This document shows positions 11,107 through 20,700 of a DNA stretch of 64,000 nucleotides, in pieces. The DNA comes from Streptomyces asoensis (lineage in GTDB: Bacteria; Actinomycetota; Actinomycetes; Streptomycetales; Streptomycetaceae), in assembly GCF_013085465.1 (NCBI RefSeq), contig NZ_CP049838.1, positions 8,618,001 to 8,682,000 of the forward strand, written 5' to 3'. Made by a program: the position numbers and the translations under genes. Each line of letters starts with the position of its first letter. The first letter of the stretch is position 1. The notes under the pieces were generated by a model, which saw only the letters and a program-made list of their open reading frames with translations, did no database searches and was not told the origin of the DNA.

Positions 11107-14031
11107 ATGGCGCGAGCGACACTCCCCGCCCACGTGGTCACGCTGGTCGACGTCGACGGCCCCCTGGACGGCGCCGCCCTGCGGCAGGCCGTCGCCGAAC
11201 TGGCGCGGCGCCACCCGCACCTGCGGTCGGCGCCGGACGCCGAACTGCCCTGGCGCGACATCGACCTGGGCACCGTGGACGGGCCCCGGCGCGACGCCGA
11301 ACTGGACCGGCTCGACGCCGAGGAGGACGAGGGCCCGGCGGTCCCGCTGCGCCTGCTGCTTGCCCGCCTCGGCCCCGAACGGCACCGGCTCCGGCTGAGC
11401 AGCGCCCCGGCGGCCGTCGACACGCAGTCGCACCGCGTGCTCATCGACGAACTGCTCACCGTGTACGGCGGCAGGAACGGTGACCTGCCGCGGGTGCCGA
11501 GCCACGCCGACTACGCCGGCTGGCTGGCCGTTCAGGACCGCGAAGCGGCCGACCTGGTCTGGTCGACCCACCTCGCCGAGGCCGAGCCGACCCTGGTGGG
11601 CGGCCGGGCGACCCCCGTACGGCCGGGCCCGGTCGAACGGGTCTCCGGTGAGCTGCCCGCGGACGTCGGCAGCGGCCTTCTGCGGATGGCCCACGAGCAC
11701 GGGCTGGCGTTCGAGACGGTCGCGCAGGGCGTGTTCGGCATCCTGCTGGGCTGGCTGACCGGCCGGGACGACGTCGTGGTCGGGGTCGCGGCCCGGCCGC
11801 GCTTCCTCGGGATCGACATCATGGCCGGCCGTTTGGCCGAGCCGAGGCCGGTGGTGGTGCGGGCCCCCGCGGGGGACGCGCTGCTCGACGTGTTCTTCCG
11901 GCTGGCCGATGAACAGGCCCGGCTCACCGGCGTCCTGGCGCCCCGCGCGGTCGACGGCATCTTCGACACGCTGGTGTCGGTCGACTGCGGCGAGCCGGCG
12001 TCGGTGGCCGACATCCGGGTGGTGGCCGTGGAGCAACGGCCGCAGGTGCCCGGTGCGCTCGCCTTCCGGGTACGCGGGACGGGCGAGCGGCTGCGACTGG
12101 ACCTGGACTTCCGGCCGGACCTGCTGGAGCGCACCGATGTCGAACGGATGCTGGAGGCGCTGACCCGGTTGTTCGGTGCCGTGGAGAAGGACCCGACCCA
12201 GCGCGTCGGCGGGGTGGACCTGCTGTCTCCGGCGGAGCGACGGCTCATGCTCCGGGAGTGGAACGACACCGGCACAGCGGCACCACCGCGCACGCTCTCC
12301 GAACTGCTGCGCCGCCCGGTCGTCCGGACCCCGGACGCGACCGCGCTCAGGTCGGCGGACGAGACGCTCTCCTTCGCCGAACTCGGCCGCCGTGCGGACC
12401 GGCTCGCCCGGCTGCTCGCCGACCGAGGCGCGGAGCCCGGACGGCTGGTGGCGCTGGCGCTGCCCCGGTCGGTCGACCTCGTCGTCGCCGTGCTGGCCGT
12501 GGCCCGGACCGGAGCCGCGTTCGTGCCGATCGACCCCGGCTACCCCGCCGAGCGGGTCGCGTTCATGCTCGAGGACGCCGCGCCGTCGCTCGTCTGCGCG
12601 TACTCCACCACCGCTCTCGCGGACCTGCCGCAATCCCTGCTCCTGGACCGGCCGGAGGTACGGGACGCGGTGTGCGGCGGCGCCGAGACGGACCTGACGG
12701 AGTACCCGTACCCGGTCCCCGCGCAGGCCGAAGCCGCCTACGTCATCTACACCTCCGGCACCACAGGACGGCCCAAGGGCGTCGTCGTGCCCCATGCCGG
12801 GCTCGTCGATCTGGCCACCACCATGGCCGAGGGCATGGGGCTGGACGGTGACAGCAGGCTCCTTCAGTTCGCGTCGCCGAGCTTCGACGCGTTCGTCGCG
12901 GAACTGCTCGGCGCGTACCACGTGGGTGCCGCGCTGGTCATACCGCCGGACGTCCCGCTCGCCGGTGACGCCCTCGCCGAGGTGATCACCGAGTACGGCG
13001 TGACGCGTCTGCTGCTGCCGCCGGTGGCCGCCGCGAGCGTGGAGCCGGAGCAACTGGCCGGGGTCCAGGGCCTGATGACCGCCGGTGAGGCCTGCTCGGC
13101 CGACCTGGTCGCGCGCTGGTCCCCGGGGCGCCGGATGGTCAACGCGTACGGCCCGACCGAGGTCACCGTCTGCGCCACGTGCAGCGAACCGCTGACCGGT
13201 GCCGGCACGCCTTCGATCGGACGGCCGATCGCCGGTGCCTCGGTCTACGTGCTCGGCAAGGGACTTCAGCCGCTGCCGCCGGGTGTGCCCGGCGAGCTGT
13301 ACGTGGCGGGCGACGGACTGGCGCGGGGATACCTCGGGCGTCCGGGGCTCACCGCGGAGCGATTCGTGGCCGACCCGTTCGGGCCGCCCGGTTCCCGCAT
13401 GTACCGGACCGGTGACATGGTCTCCTGGCGGCCGGACGGGACGCTGGCCTTCCACGGCCGCGTCGACGACCAGGTGAAGCTGCGCGGCTTTCGGATCGAA
13501 CTCGGCGAGGTCGAGACGGTCCTGGCCGACTGCCCGGGCGTCGTACACGCGGCGGCCGTGGTCCACGGCGAGGACGGGGAGCGCGACGTGCTCGTCGGGT
13601 ACGTCACGCCGCAGGACGGAGTGACGCTCGACGTGGCCGACGTGCGGGAGCACGCATCCCGGTTCCTGCCCGACTACATGGTGCCCGCCGCCGTTGTCGT
13701 GCTGGACGCCTTCCCGGTCACCCCGGGCGGCAAGCTCGACCGGTCGGCGCTCCCGGCGCCCCGGCCCGCCGTGTCGACGAGCGGCGGCCGTGCGCCGCGC
13801 ACCCCGGCGGAAGAGGTGTTCTGCACGATCTTCGGGGAGCTGCTCGGTGTCGCCCCGGTGGACGTCGACGGCAACTTCTTTGCCCTCGGCGGCGACAGCA
13901 TGCTGGCCATCAGCGTGATCCAGAGGGCCCGCGCCGCCGGTTTCGCCGTCTCGCCCAAGGAGATCATCAACAACCCGACGGTCCGCGCGCTCGCCGCGGT
14001 CGCCACCCCCACGCAAGGCGGCGGCCGATGA
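11107..14031 (+). CDS. NRPS with dead C domain, adenylation and PCP domains; aromatic amino acid activation predicted
   Basis: A 974-residue protein. Residues 1-380 are a condensation-like domain whose HHxxxDG motif has become APAAVDT (near residue 99), so the catalytic histidine is gone. Residues 390-880 are an A domain ([14 protein letters not shown] near 545, NAYGPTE, YRTGD, and A10 lysine in [10 protein letters not shown]). The PCP serine is in LGGDSM near 929. By hand alignment to GrsA the pocket reads D-A-A-L-M-A-A-V-C-K, similar to the Phe and Tyr codes. There is no TE or E domain. The PCP stop overlaps the P450 start, and an MbtH gene follows. The module probably loads an aromatic amino acid, plausibly tyrosine, for oxidation while bound to the PCP. 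NovH-like proteins do this with A-PCP only; the inactive C domain is an extra. The dead domain could be structural or recruit the P450, as X domains do. Confidence 0.88.
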   Translation: MARATLPAHVVTLVDVDGPLDGAALRQAVAELARRHPHLRSAPDAELPWRDIDLGTVDGPRRDAELDRLDAEEDEGPAVPLRLLLARLGPERHRLRLSSAPAAVDTQSHRVLIDELLTVYGGRNGDLPRVPSHADYAGWLAVQDREAADLVWSTHLAEAEPTLVGGRATPVRPGPVERVSGELPADVGSGLLRMAHEHGLAFETVAQGVFGILLGWLTGRDDVVVGVAARPRFLGIDIMAGRLAEPRPVVVRAPAGDALLDVFFRLADEQARLTGVLAPRAVDGIFDTLVSVDCGEPASVADIRVVAVEQRPQVPGALAFRVRGTGERLRLDLDFRPDLLERTDVERMLEALTRLFGAVEKDPTQRVGGVDLLSPAERRLMLREWNDTGTAAPPRTLSELLRRPVVRTPDATALRSADETLSFAELGRRADRLARLLADRGAEPGRLVALALPRSVDLVVAVLAVARTGAAFVPIDPGYPAERVAFMLEDAAPSLVCAYSTTALADLPQSLLLDRPEVRDAVCGGAETDLTEYPYPVPAQAEAAYVIYTSGTTGRPKGVVVPHAGLVDLATTMAEGMGLDGDSRLLQFASPSFDAFVAELLGAYHVGAALVIPPDVPLAGDALAEVITEYGVTRLLLPPVAAASVEPEQLAGVQGLMTAGEACSADLVARWSPGRRMVNAYGPTEVTVCATCSEPLTGAGTPSIGRPIAGASVYVLGKGLQPLPPGVPGELYVAGDGLARGYLGRPGLTAERFVADPFGPPGSRMYRTGDMVSWRPDGTLAFHGRVDDQVKLRGFRIELGEVETVLADCPGVVHAAAVVHGEDGERDVLVGYVTPQDGVTLDVADVREHASRFLPDYMVPAAVVVLDAFPVTPGGKLDRSALPAPRPAVSTSGGRAPRTPAEEVFCTIFGELLGVAPVDVDGNFFALGGDSMLAISVIQRARAAGFAVSPKEIINNPTVRALAAVATPTQGGGR

Positions 14032-15269
14032 CGGCGCTGCCCCTGGTCTCCCCCGACGAGCTGGATGAACTGGACTTCGCCGACTCCCGGTTGCACGCGG
14101 AGCACGACCTGACCGAGGTGTGGCGCCGGCTGCGGGCCGAGCGCCCCTTCCACCGCCAGCCGGCGCGCGGCTCGCAGCCGGCGTTCTGGGTGATCACCCG
14201 GTACGCCGACGCGGTGGAGGTCTACCGCAGCCGGGAGTTCACCACCGAGCACGGCAACGGACTGCCGACCCTGCTCACCGGAGGGGACGCGGCCGCGGGG
14301 ACGATGCTCGCGGTGACCGACGGACTGCGCCACCAGCAGATCCGCACGATCCTGACGAGGGCGTTCTCCCCGCGGGTACTCGCCGCCATCCAGGACGGCG
14401 TCCGCCGCACGGTGGACGAACTCATGGCGGCGGCCGTCGCCAAGGGCGAATCCGACTTCGTCCGGGACGTCTCCGCGAACATCCCGCTCGGCGCGGTGTG
14501 CGACCTGCTCGACGTGCCGCGGGGTGACCGGCAGTACCTGCTCGGCCTCACCTCGCAGGCTTGGAGTTCCGAACACGCGGACGCCCCGCCGGAGGACTCC
14601 TGGACCGCGAAGAGCGAGATCCTGCTCTATTTCGCCGACCTGGCGCGGACCCGGCGCGGCGGTGACGGCAACGACGTGGTGAGCCTGCTCGCCAACTGCC
14701 GCATCGACGGGGAGCCGCTCAGCGACGCCGAGCTGATGGCCAACTGCTACGGCCTGATGATCGGCGGCGACGAGACCGGCCGGCACGCCATCTCCGGCGG
14801 CCTGCTGGCGCTGATCGAGAACCCGGAGCAGTGGGACGCCCTCAAGAGCGGCACCGTGAACCTCCAGAAGGCCGCCGACGAGGTCCTGCGCTGGACCGTG
14901 CCCTCGCTGCACGGCGGCCGGATGGCCACCGCCGACGTCGAGGTGAACGGACAGTCGATCCGGGCGGGCGAGATCGTCAGTGCTTGGATCGCCTCGGCCA
15001 ACCGGGACGGCGACGCCTTCCCGGACCCCGACCGCTTCGACCTCACCCGCACGCCGAACAAGCACCTGACCTTCGCCTTCGGCGCGCACTACTGCCTCGG
15101 TCACTACCTTGCCCGGGCCGAGATCGAGGCCGTGCTCGACAGCCTGCGCCGGATGGTGTCCGGCGTGCGGCAGACCGCGCCCGAGACCTGGATCTATTCC
15201 AGCGTCCTGCACGGCATGAACACCCTGCCCGTCGCGTTCGAAGCCGATCCGGCGGGTCTGTCCCCATGA
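14028..15269 (+). CDS. Cytochrome P450, PCP-tethered amino acid hydroxylase type (second paralogue)
   Basis: A 413-residue P450 with I-helix GGDETGR, ExxR in DEVLRW and heme loop [10 protein letters not shown] (Cys356). Its start overlaps the NRPS stop as ATGA and its stop overlaps the MbtH start, which ties it to the carrier-bound amino acid. Family relatives (NovI, NikQ, P450sky) hydroxylate the beta-carbon of aminoacyl-PCP, so beta-hydroxylation of the PCP-bound amino acid is the most likely reaction. It is a close paralogue of the P450 at 1296. Compared with that copy it lacks one residue in the helix before FTTE (YRSREFTTE against YRDKEHFTTE) and differs in the distal region of the heme loop (HYC against HIC), so the two may have different positions or partners. 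Confidence 0.9.
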   Translation: MTALPLVSPDELDELDFADSRLHAEHDLTEVWRRLRAERPFHRQPARGSQPAFWVITRYADAVEVYRSREFTTEHGNGLPTLLTGGDAAAGTMLAVTDGLRHQQIRTILTRAFSPRVLAAIQDGVRRTVDELMAAAVAKGESDFVRDVSANIPLGAVCDLLDVPRGDRQYLLGLTSQAWSSEHADAPPEDSWTAKSEILLYFADLARTRRGGDGNDVVSLLANCRIDGEPLSDAELMANCYGLMIGGDETGRHAISGGLLALIENPEQWDALKSGTVNLQKAADEVLRWTVPSLHGGRMATADVEVNGQSIRAGEIVSAWIASANRDGDAFPDPDRFDLTRTPNKHLTFAFGAHYCLGHYLARAEIEAVLDSLRRMVSGVRQTAPETWIYSSVLHGMNTLPVAFEADPAGLSP

Positions 15270-15517
15270 CCGAGGAGCACGGCGTGTCCCCTGTGTTCGA
15301 AGACGACGACGCGGACTATCTGGTGTTGCGCAATGCGGAGCGGCAGTACTCCCTCTGGCCGGAGTATCTCGCCGTACCCGGGGGCTGGCAGGTCGTGTCC
15401 GGACCCGCCGCCCGCACCGACTGTCTCCTCCACGTCGAGCAGAACTGGCGTGACCTGCGGCCGGCTTCGCTCAACGCGACCGGCGACCGGACCCAGCAGA
15501 ACGGAATACATTCGTGA
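15266..15517 (+). CDS. MbtH-like protein, NRPS adenylation activator
   Basis: An 83-residue protein. The conserved MbtH residues are present: NAERQYSLWP, VPGGW, and the closing W-x-DLRPASL. MbtH proteins bind the A domain and allow it to fold or act; the partner here is certainly the NRPS at 11107, since both lie in one overlapping operon (ATGA with the P450 stop, GTGA with the next start). The protein has a short N-terminal extension before FEDDDADY. In aminocoumarin clusters an MbtH protein is needed for the tyrosine-activating enzyme. Confidence 0.95.
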   Translation: MTEEHGVSPVFEDDDADYLVLRNAERQYSLWPEYLAVPGGWQVVSGPAARTDCLLHVEQNWRDLRPASLNATGDRTQQNGIHS

Positions 15518-16224
15518 TCAACACATCGTTGCCCATCGTTCCGCAGGACAGCACCGACCAGCGGGAGATCTTCGCCACGGCTCTGGTCCGCCAGGCGCCG
15601 CTGCCCGAGCGGCTGAACACCGTCATGCTGGAGATGGAGAAGGTCGCGAGGGACGAGGGCATCCCGGTCATCGGGCGGCTCGAAGGCGCGATCGTCCGGA
15701 CGCTCACCGCACTGCGCGGCGAAGCCGTGACGCGCGTGCTCGACATCGGCACCGCGATCGGCTATTCGGCCCTGTGGCTGGCGTACGCGCTGCCCGAGGG
15801 CGGCAAGGTCACCAGCATCGAACTCGACCCCGAACGAGCAGCACGTGCCGCGGACTTCATCGATCGGGCAGGCATGGCCGACCGTGTCGAGATCCTCGTC
15901 GGCGACGCCTTCGAGCTGATCCCGGAACTCGGTTCCTACGACCTGATCTTCCAGGACATCATGAAGCACCGGTACTTCGGAAGCGACCCCTCGCTCGCCA
16001 CCGAGCTGCTCAAGCTGTCGAAGGAGCATCTCGAGGTGAACGGCTTCTTCATGATCGACAACGCCTTCTGCGGTGGCGGCGTCGTCGCCGGGGAGGCGGC
16101 CGAGCTCTCCAACGAGCTGATCGGCGTGCGGAACATGAACAGGGCGCTCGCCGAGGACCCCGACTTCGACGGCGTGATCCTGCCGGTGCGCGACGGGCTC
16201 TGGATCGCGCGGCGCACGGCCTGA
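15514..16224 (+). CDS. SAM-dependent O-methyltransferase, catechol (class I) type
   Basis: A 236-residue Methyltransf_3-type protein. The SAM loop is VLDIGTAIGYSALWLA, followed by the acidic ribose-binding TSIELDPERA and the metal-binding region around DLIFQDIMKH and MIDNAFCGG; the usual divalent metal ligands (D, D, N) are visible. The GTG start at 15514 overlaps the MbtH stop. Family members methylate catechol or phenol hydroxyls or hydroxy acids. In this context it could methylate the aromatic ring of the amino-acid-derived side chain (rubradirin carries a 7-methoxy aminocoumarin) or the ansamycin naphthalenic core. The sequence does not decide. Confidence 0.88.
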   Translation: MINTSLPIVPQDSTDQREIFATALVRQAPLPERLNTVMLEMEKVARDEGIPVIGRLEGAIVRTLTALRGEAVTRVLDIGTAIGYSALWLAYALPEGGKVTSIELDPERAARAADFIDRAGMADRVEILVGDAFELIPELGSYDLIFQDIMKHRYFGSDPSLATELLKLSKEHLEVNGFFMIDNAFCGGGVVAGEAAELSNELIGVRNMNRALAEDPDFDGVILPVRDGLWIARRTA

Positions 16225-16264
16225 GGACCGCGCGACAGCCCGACGACACCGACGAGGGAGCGTC

Positions 16265-17533
16265 ATGACGACAGGGCAGGACATCGAGGAGCTGGTGCGG
16301 TTCGTGCTGGCGCCGGGCACGAGCGACGACCCGTTCGCCCACTACCTCCGGCTCCGTGAACTCGCCGACGTCCACCGCAGCGAACGGACGGGCATGACGC
16401 TCCTGTCGCGGTACGCGGACTGCCGGCAGGTCCTGGGCGACCAGGAGACCTTCCGGGTCGTCGACACCGACTGGATGGCGGCCAACGTCCCCGGATGGCG
16501 GCCGTCGCCGGGCCAGGAGCAGTTCCTCTCGTCGCTGTTCTTCCGCAACCCGCCGGACCACACCAGGCTGCGGCGGCAGCTGTCGCGGGGGTTCACCGCA
16601 CGCCGGCTCCAGACGCTGCGCCCGTTGGTGGAGAAGGAGGTGCTGCGCGCGCTCGACCGGCTCGCCGCCGTCCCGTCCGGCCACGTCGCCGACTTCCAGG
16701 AACTCGTCTCCGTTCCGCTGAGCCTGGCGGTCCTCGGCGGCCTGCTGGGCATCCCCGTGAGTGAACGCCCCCGCTGCTGGACGCTGCTGAACGAAGCGGT
16801 CCCGGCGCCCGACCCCGCCGCGGACGAGGCGGCCCGGGCGGCCATGAGCAGACGGGCGGACGAGGCCGCCGCCGAACTCGCCGTCTTCTTCACCGAGTTG
16901 ATCGCCCGCAAGCGCACCGAGCCCGGCGACGACCTCGTCAGCGCCTGCTTGGTGGAACAGGCGGGCGACCCGGAGCAGCTGACCGACCGTGAGCTGGCGC
17001 TCGCGGTGCTCCCGGTCTTCGGGGCCGGCGTGACGACCCTGAGCGACACCCTCGGCAACATCATGCACACCCTGCTGACCAACCCCGACCAGCTGGAGCG
17101 GCTCTCGGCCGACCCGGCGCAGGCCGAACGGGCGGCCGCCGAGGCGTTCCGTCACTGCGGCGGCTACCACATCACCCGCCGCTACGCGACGCGCGACACC
17201 GAGATCCGCGGGGTACCGGTCGCCGCGGGCTCGGTCGTGGTGCTCCTCCTGGCCGGGGCGAACCGTGACCCCGAGGCCTTCGGCCGGCCGGAGGAGTTCG
17301 ACATCGAGCGCCCCGAAACCGCATCCCTGGCGTTCGGCTCCGGAATCCACCACTGCCTCGGCGCGGCGCTGGCGAAGCTGCTGGTCGAAACCGTGTGCGG
17401 GGCGCTGCACCGGGGACCGGCGCTGCGCCCCGCCGGAGCGCCGCGGTGGCGGCCGTCCGTGCTGTTCTTCGGACCGGTGCACCTGCCGGTCACGGTCGTG
17501 GCGGATCCCCGCACGGTGCGGTCGGCGCCGTAG
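16265..17533 (+). CDS. Cytochrome P450, third of the cluster, unrelated subfamily
   Basis: A 422-residue P450 distinct from the other two. The I-helix reads FGAGVTTLSDTL, so the acid-alcohol pair is replaced by T-T; the ExxR is EAFR and the heme loop is FGSGIHHCLG (Cys364). The ATG at 16265 has GAGGGAG upstream. The missing I-helix acidic residue is seen in some P450s that do not follow simple hydroxylation. Likely roles are oxidation of the ansa chain or aromatic core; the substrate is unknown. It is the last gene of the run that starts at 9540; a 198-base gap without the GATG-TAC element follows before the PKS. Confidence 0.87.
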   Translation: MTTGQDIEELVRFVLAPGTSDDPFAHYLRLRELADVHRSERTGMTLLSRYADCRQVLGDQETFRVVDTDWMAANVPGWRPSPGQEQFLSSLFFRNPPDHTRLRRQLSRGFTARRLQTLRPLVEKEVLRALDRLAAVPSGHVADFQELVSVPLSLAVLGGLLGIPVSERPRCWTLLNEAVPAPDPAADEAARAAMSRRADEAAAELAVFFTELIARKRTEPGDDLVSACLVEQAGDPEQLTDRELALAVLPVFGAGVTTLSDTLGNIMHTLLTNPDQLERLSADPAQAERAAAEAFRHCGGYHITRRYATRDTEIRGVPVAAGSVVVLLLAGANRDPEAFGRPEEFDIERPETASLAFGSGIHHCLGAALAKLLVETVCGALHRGPALRPAGAPRWRPSVLFFGPVHLPVTVVADPRTVRSAP

Positions 17534-17731
17534 CGGCCGACCGTCGCCACGGCGCCGGCAGCGCCCGCACACCGACCTGCTCGCTCCCGGACCGGCGGTA
17601 ACCATCCCCGCCGGCCGGGGACTTCGGCCGAACCGCCGTATCCGCGGCACCGGCGGCACGGGGCGCCGTCGATCGGCGTGCACCGCACCAACGCCCCGAC
17701 GCGTTCGATTCGACAAGCCTGGAGGACGGAC

Positions 17732-20700
17732 TTGAGCACGCCGGAACAGGATCTCGTAAAGGCTCTGCGCGCATCGGTGAAAGAGACCGCGCGCCTCCGG
17801 CAGAAGAACTCCCAGTTGCTCGCCGCCGCCTCCGAGCCGATCGCCGTCGTGTCGATCGGCTGCCGCTTCGCGGGTGGGATCGCCGGTCCGGAGGACTTCT
17901 GGAAGGTCGTGTCCGAGGGCGCGGACGTGTACACGCCGTTCCCCGACGACCGTGGCTGGGATCTCGAAGGGCTCTACGACCCCGACCCGGACACCCCCGG
18001 CACGACCTATGTGAACCGGGGCGCCTTCCTCCACGACGCGGCTCAGTTCGACGCGCGGTTCTTCGGGATCTCCCCGCAAGAGGCCATGGCGATGGACCCC
18101 CAGCAGCGGCAACTCCTCGAGGTGTGCTGGGAGACCCTGGAGCGGTCGGGAATCGACCCGCAGAGCCTGCGCGGCTCCGACACCGGCGTCTACGCCGGCA
18201 TCGTGCACCAGGACTACGCGCCCGACCTCCCCGGGGTGGAGGACTTCCTCAGCCTGGAGCGCGCGCTCGGCAGCGCCGGCGGCATCACCTCCGGCAGGGT
18301 GGCCTACTGCCTCGGGCTGGAGGGCCCGGCCGTCACCGTCGACACCATGTGCTCCTCGTCGCTGGTCGCCATCCACCTGGCGACCCAGGCGCTGCGTCGC
18401 GGCGAGTGCTCGCTGGCCCTCGCCGGCGGGGCCACCGTGATGGCCACCCCGGGCGGCTTCGTCGGTTTCGCGCGCCAGCGCGGCCTCGCCTTCGACGGAC
18501 GGTGCAAGTCCTTCGCCGCCGCCGCGGACGGCAGCAGCTGGGCCGAGGGTGTCGGCGTCGTTCTGCTGGAACGGCTCTCCGACGCGGAGCGCAACGGACA
18601 TCGGGTCCTCGCCGTGATCCGCGGCTCGGCCGTGAACTCCGACGGCGCCTCCAACGGGCTGACCGCTCCCAACGGGCCCTCGCAGCAACGCGTCATCCGC
18701 AGCGCACTGGCGGCCGCGGGTCTGTCCACCGACGACGTCGACGCCGTCGAGGCCCACGGCACCGGTACCACCCTGGGCGACCCGATCGAGGCGCAGGCGC
18801 TCATCGCCACGTACGGGCAGGGCCGCGATCCGAAACGACCGCTGCTCCTCGGCTCGGTCAAGTCCGTCCTCGGCCACACCCAGGCCGCCTCCGGTGTGGC
18901 CGCCGTGATCAAGACCGTGCTCGCGCTGCGCCACCGCCACCTGCCGGCGACCCTGCATGTGGACGCCCCGACCCCGCAGGTCGACTGGTCCTCCGGAACC
19001 GTCGAGCTGCTCACCGAGGGGCGCGAGTGGCCGGAGAGCGGCCGGCCACGCCGGTGCGGCATCTCCTCGTTCGGCGCGAGCGGGACCAACGTCCACATGC
19101 TCCTGGAGGAGGCTCCCGACACCCCGGGGACCGAGGCGCCCGTCCCCGCTCCGACAGAGCCGGAGCAGAAGATTCCGTTCATCGTCTCGGCCCGTACTCC
19201 GACGGCGCTGGCCAACCAGGCCCGGCTGCTCGGCGGTTCCGTCGACGACGGCGTCGCCCTCGGTGACCTCGCCTCCGCCCTGGTGACCGGCCGCGCGCTG
19301 ATGAGCCATCGGGCCGTGCTCCTCGCCCGCACCCGGGACGAGCTGCGCTCCGGACTCGCGCTGCTGGCCGAAGGCCGCACCGGCACCGGTGTGGTCACCG
19401 GTGCCGCGGGCCAGACCGGGCCCGGCAAGACCGTCTTCGCGTTCCCGGGGCAGGGAACCCAGTGGGCGGGCATGGGGCGCGAGCTGCTCGACGCCTCCCC
19501 GGTCTTCGCCGCCCGTATCGCCGAATGCCAGGAGGCGTTCGAGCCGTGGGTCGACTGGTCGCTGACCGATGTGCTCCGCGGCGACGGCACCGAGCTGGAG
19601 CGCGTCGATGTCGTCCAGCCCGTGTGCTTCGCGGTGATGGTCGCCCTGGCCGAGGTCTGGAAGTCCGTGGGCGTCGTCCCGGACGCGGTGATCGGCCACT
19701 CGCAGGGCGAGATCGCGGCGGCCTGCGTGGCCGGCGCGCTGTCCCTCGCCGACGCCGCTCGGGTCGTGACCCTGCGCAGCCAGGCCATCGCCGAAGTGCT
19801 GCCGCGCGGCGGCGGGATGGCCTCCGTCGGGCTGCCGGTGCACGAGGTGCGCGCACTGATCGAGCCGTGGGCCGAGCGGCTTCAGGTCGCCGCGGTCAAC
19901 GGGCCGTCCACGGTGGTCGTGGCCGGTGAGGGCGCCGCCCTGGACGAACTGACCGCTCACGCGGCCGAACAGGACTTCCGGTTCCGTCGGATTCCCGTCG
20001 ACTACGCCTCGCACAGCCACTACGTCGAGAGCATCAGGCCCAGCCTGGAGGCCGACCTCGGCGGGCTGGCGTCGTCGGCGCCGCGTATCCCCTTCTACTC
20101 CACGGTCGAGAGCCGATGGCTCGGCGAGGAAGACCGGCTCGACGCCGACTACTGGTACCGCAATCTGCGGCAGCCGGTCCTGTTCGATCCGGCCGTCCGG
20201 GAGCTGATCGCTCAGGACCACCGGGTCTTCGTCGAACTCGGGGCGCACCCCGTCCTGGTGCCGGCCGTCACCGACATCGCCGAGGAACTGGACGCGGACG
20301 TCCTCGCGGTCGGCTCGACGCGCCGGGACGAGGGCGGCACGGACCGGATGCTCGCCTCGCTGGCCGAGGTGTTCGTGCGCGGCGTGACGGTCGACTGGAA
20401 CACGGCCGTCCCCGAACCCGGGCCCGCCCCGGTGGAGCTGCCCACCTACCCGTTCGACCACCAGCGGTACTGGATCAGCATGCCCGGCACCGGGACCAGC
20501 GCCGAGTCACTGGGTCAGGTGAGCAGCGACCACCCGCTCCTCGGTGCGGTGGTGGAACTGCCGCAGACCGACGGCCTGGTCTTCACCTCGCGGCTGTCGC
20601 TCGCCACCCATCCCTGGCTGGCCGGCCACCGCATCCAGAACACCGTGCTGGTGCCCGGAACCGCCTACGTCGACCTGGCGATCCGGGCCGGCGACCAGTT

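Noticed and set aside
11107..15517. Ansatrienin-type alanine side-chain module
   Set aside because: The A-domain pocket reads like the Phe/Tyr group and P450s plus MbtH surround it; a D-Ala system would not need a PCP-type P450.
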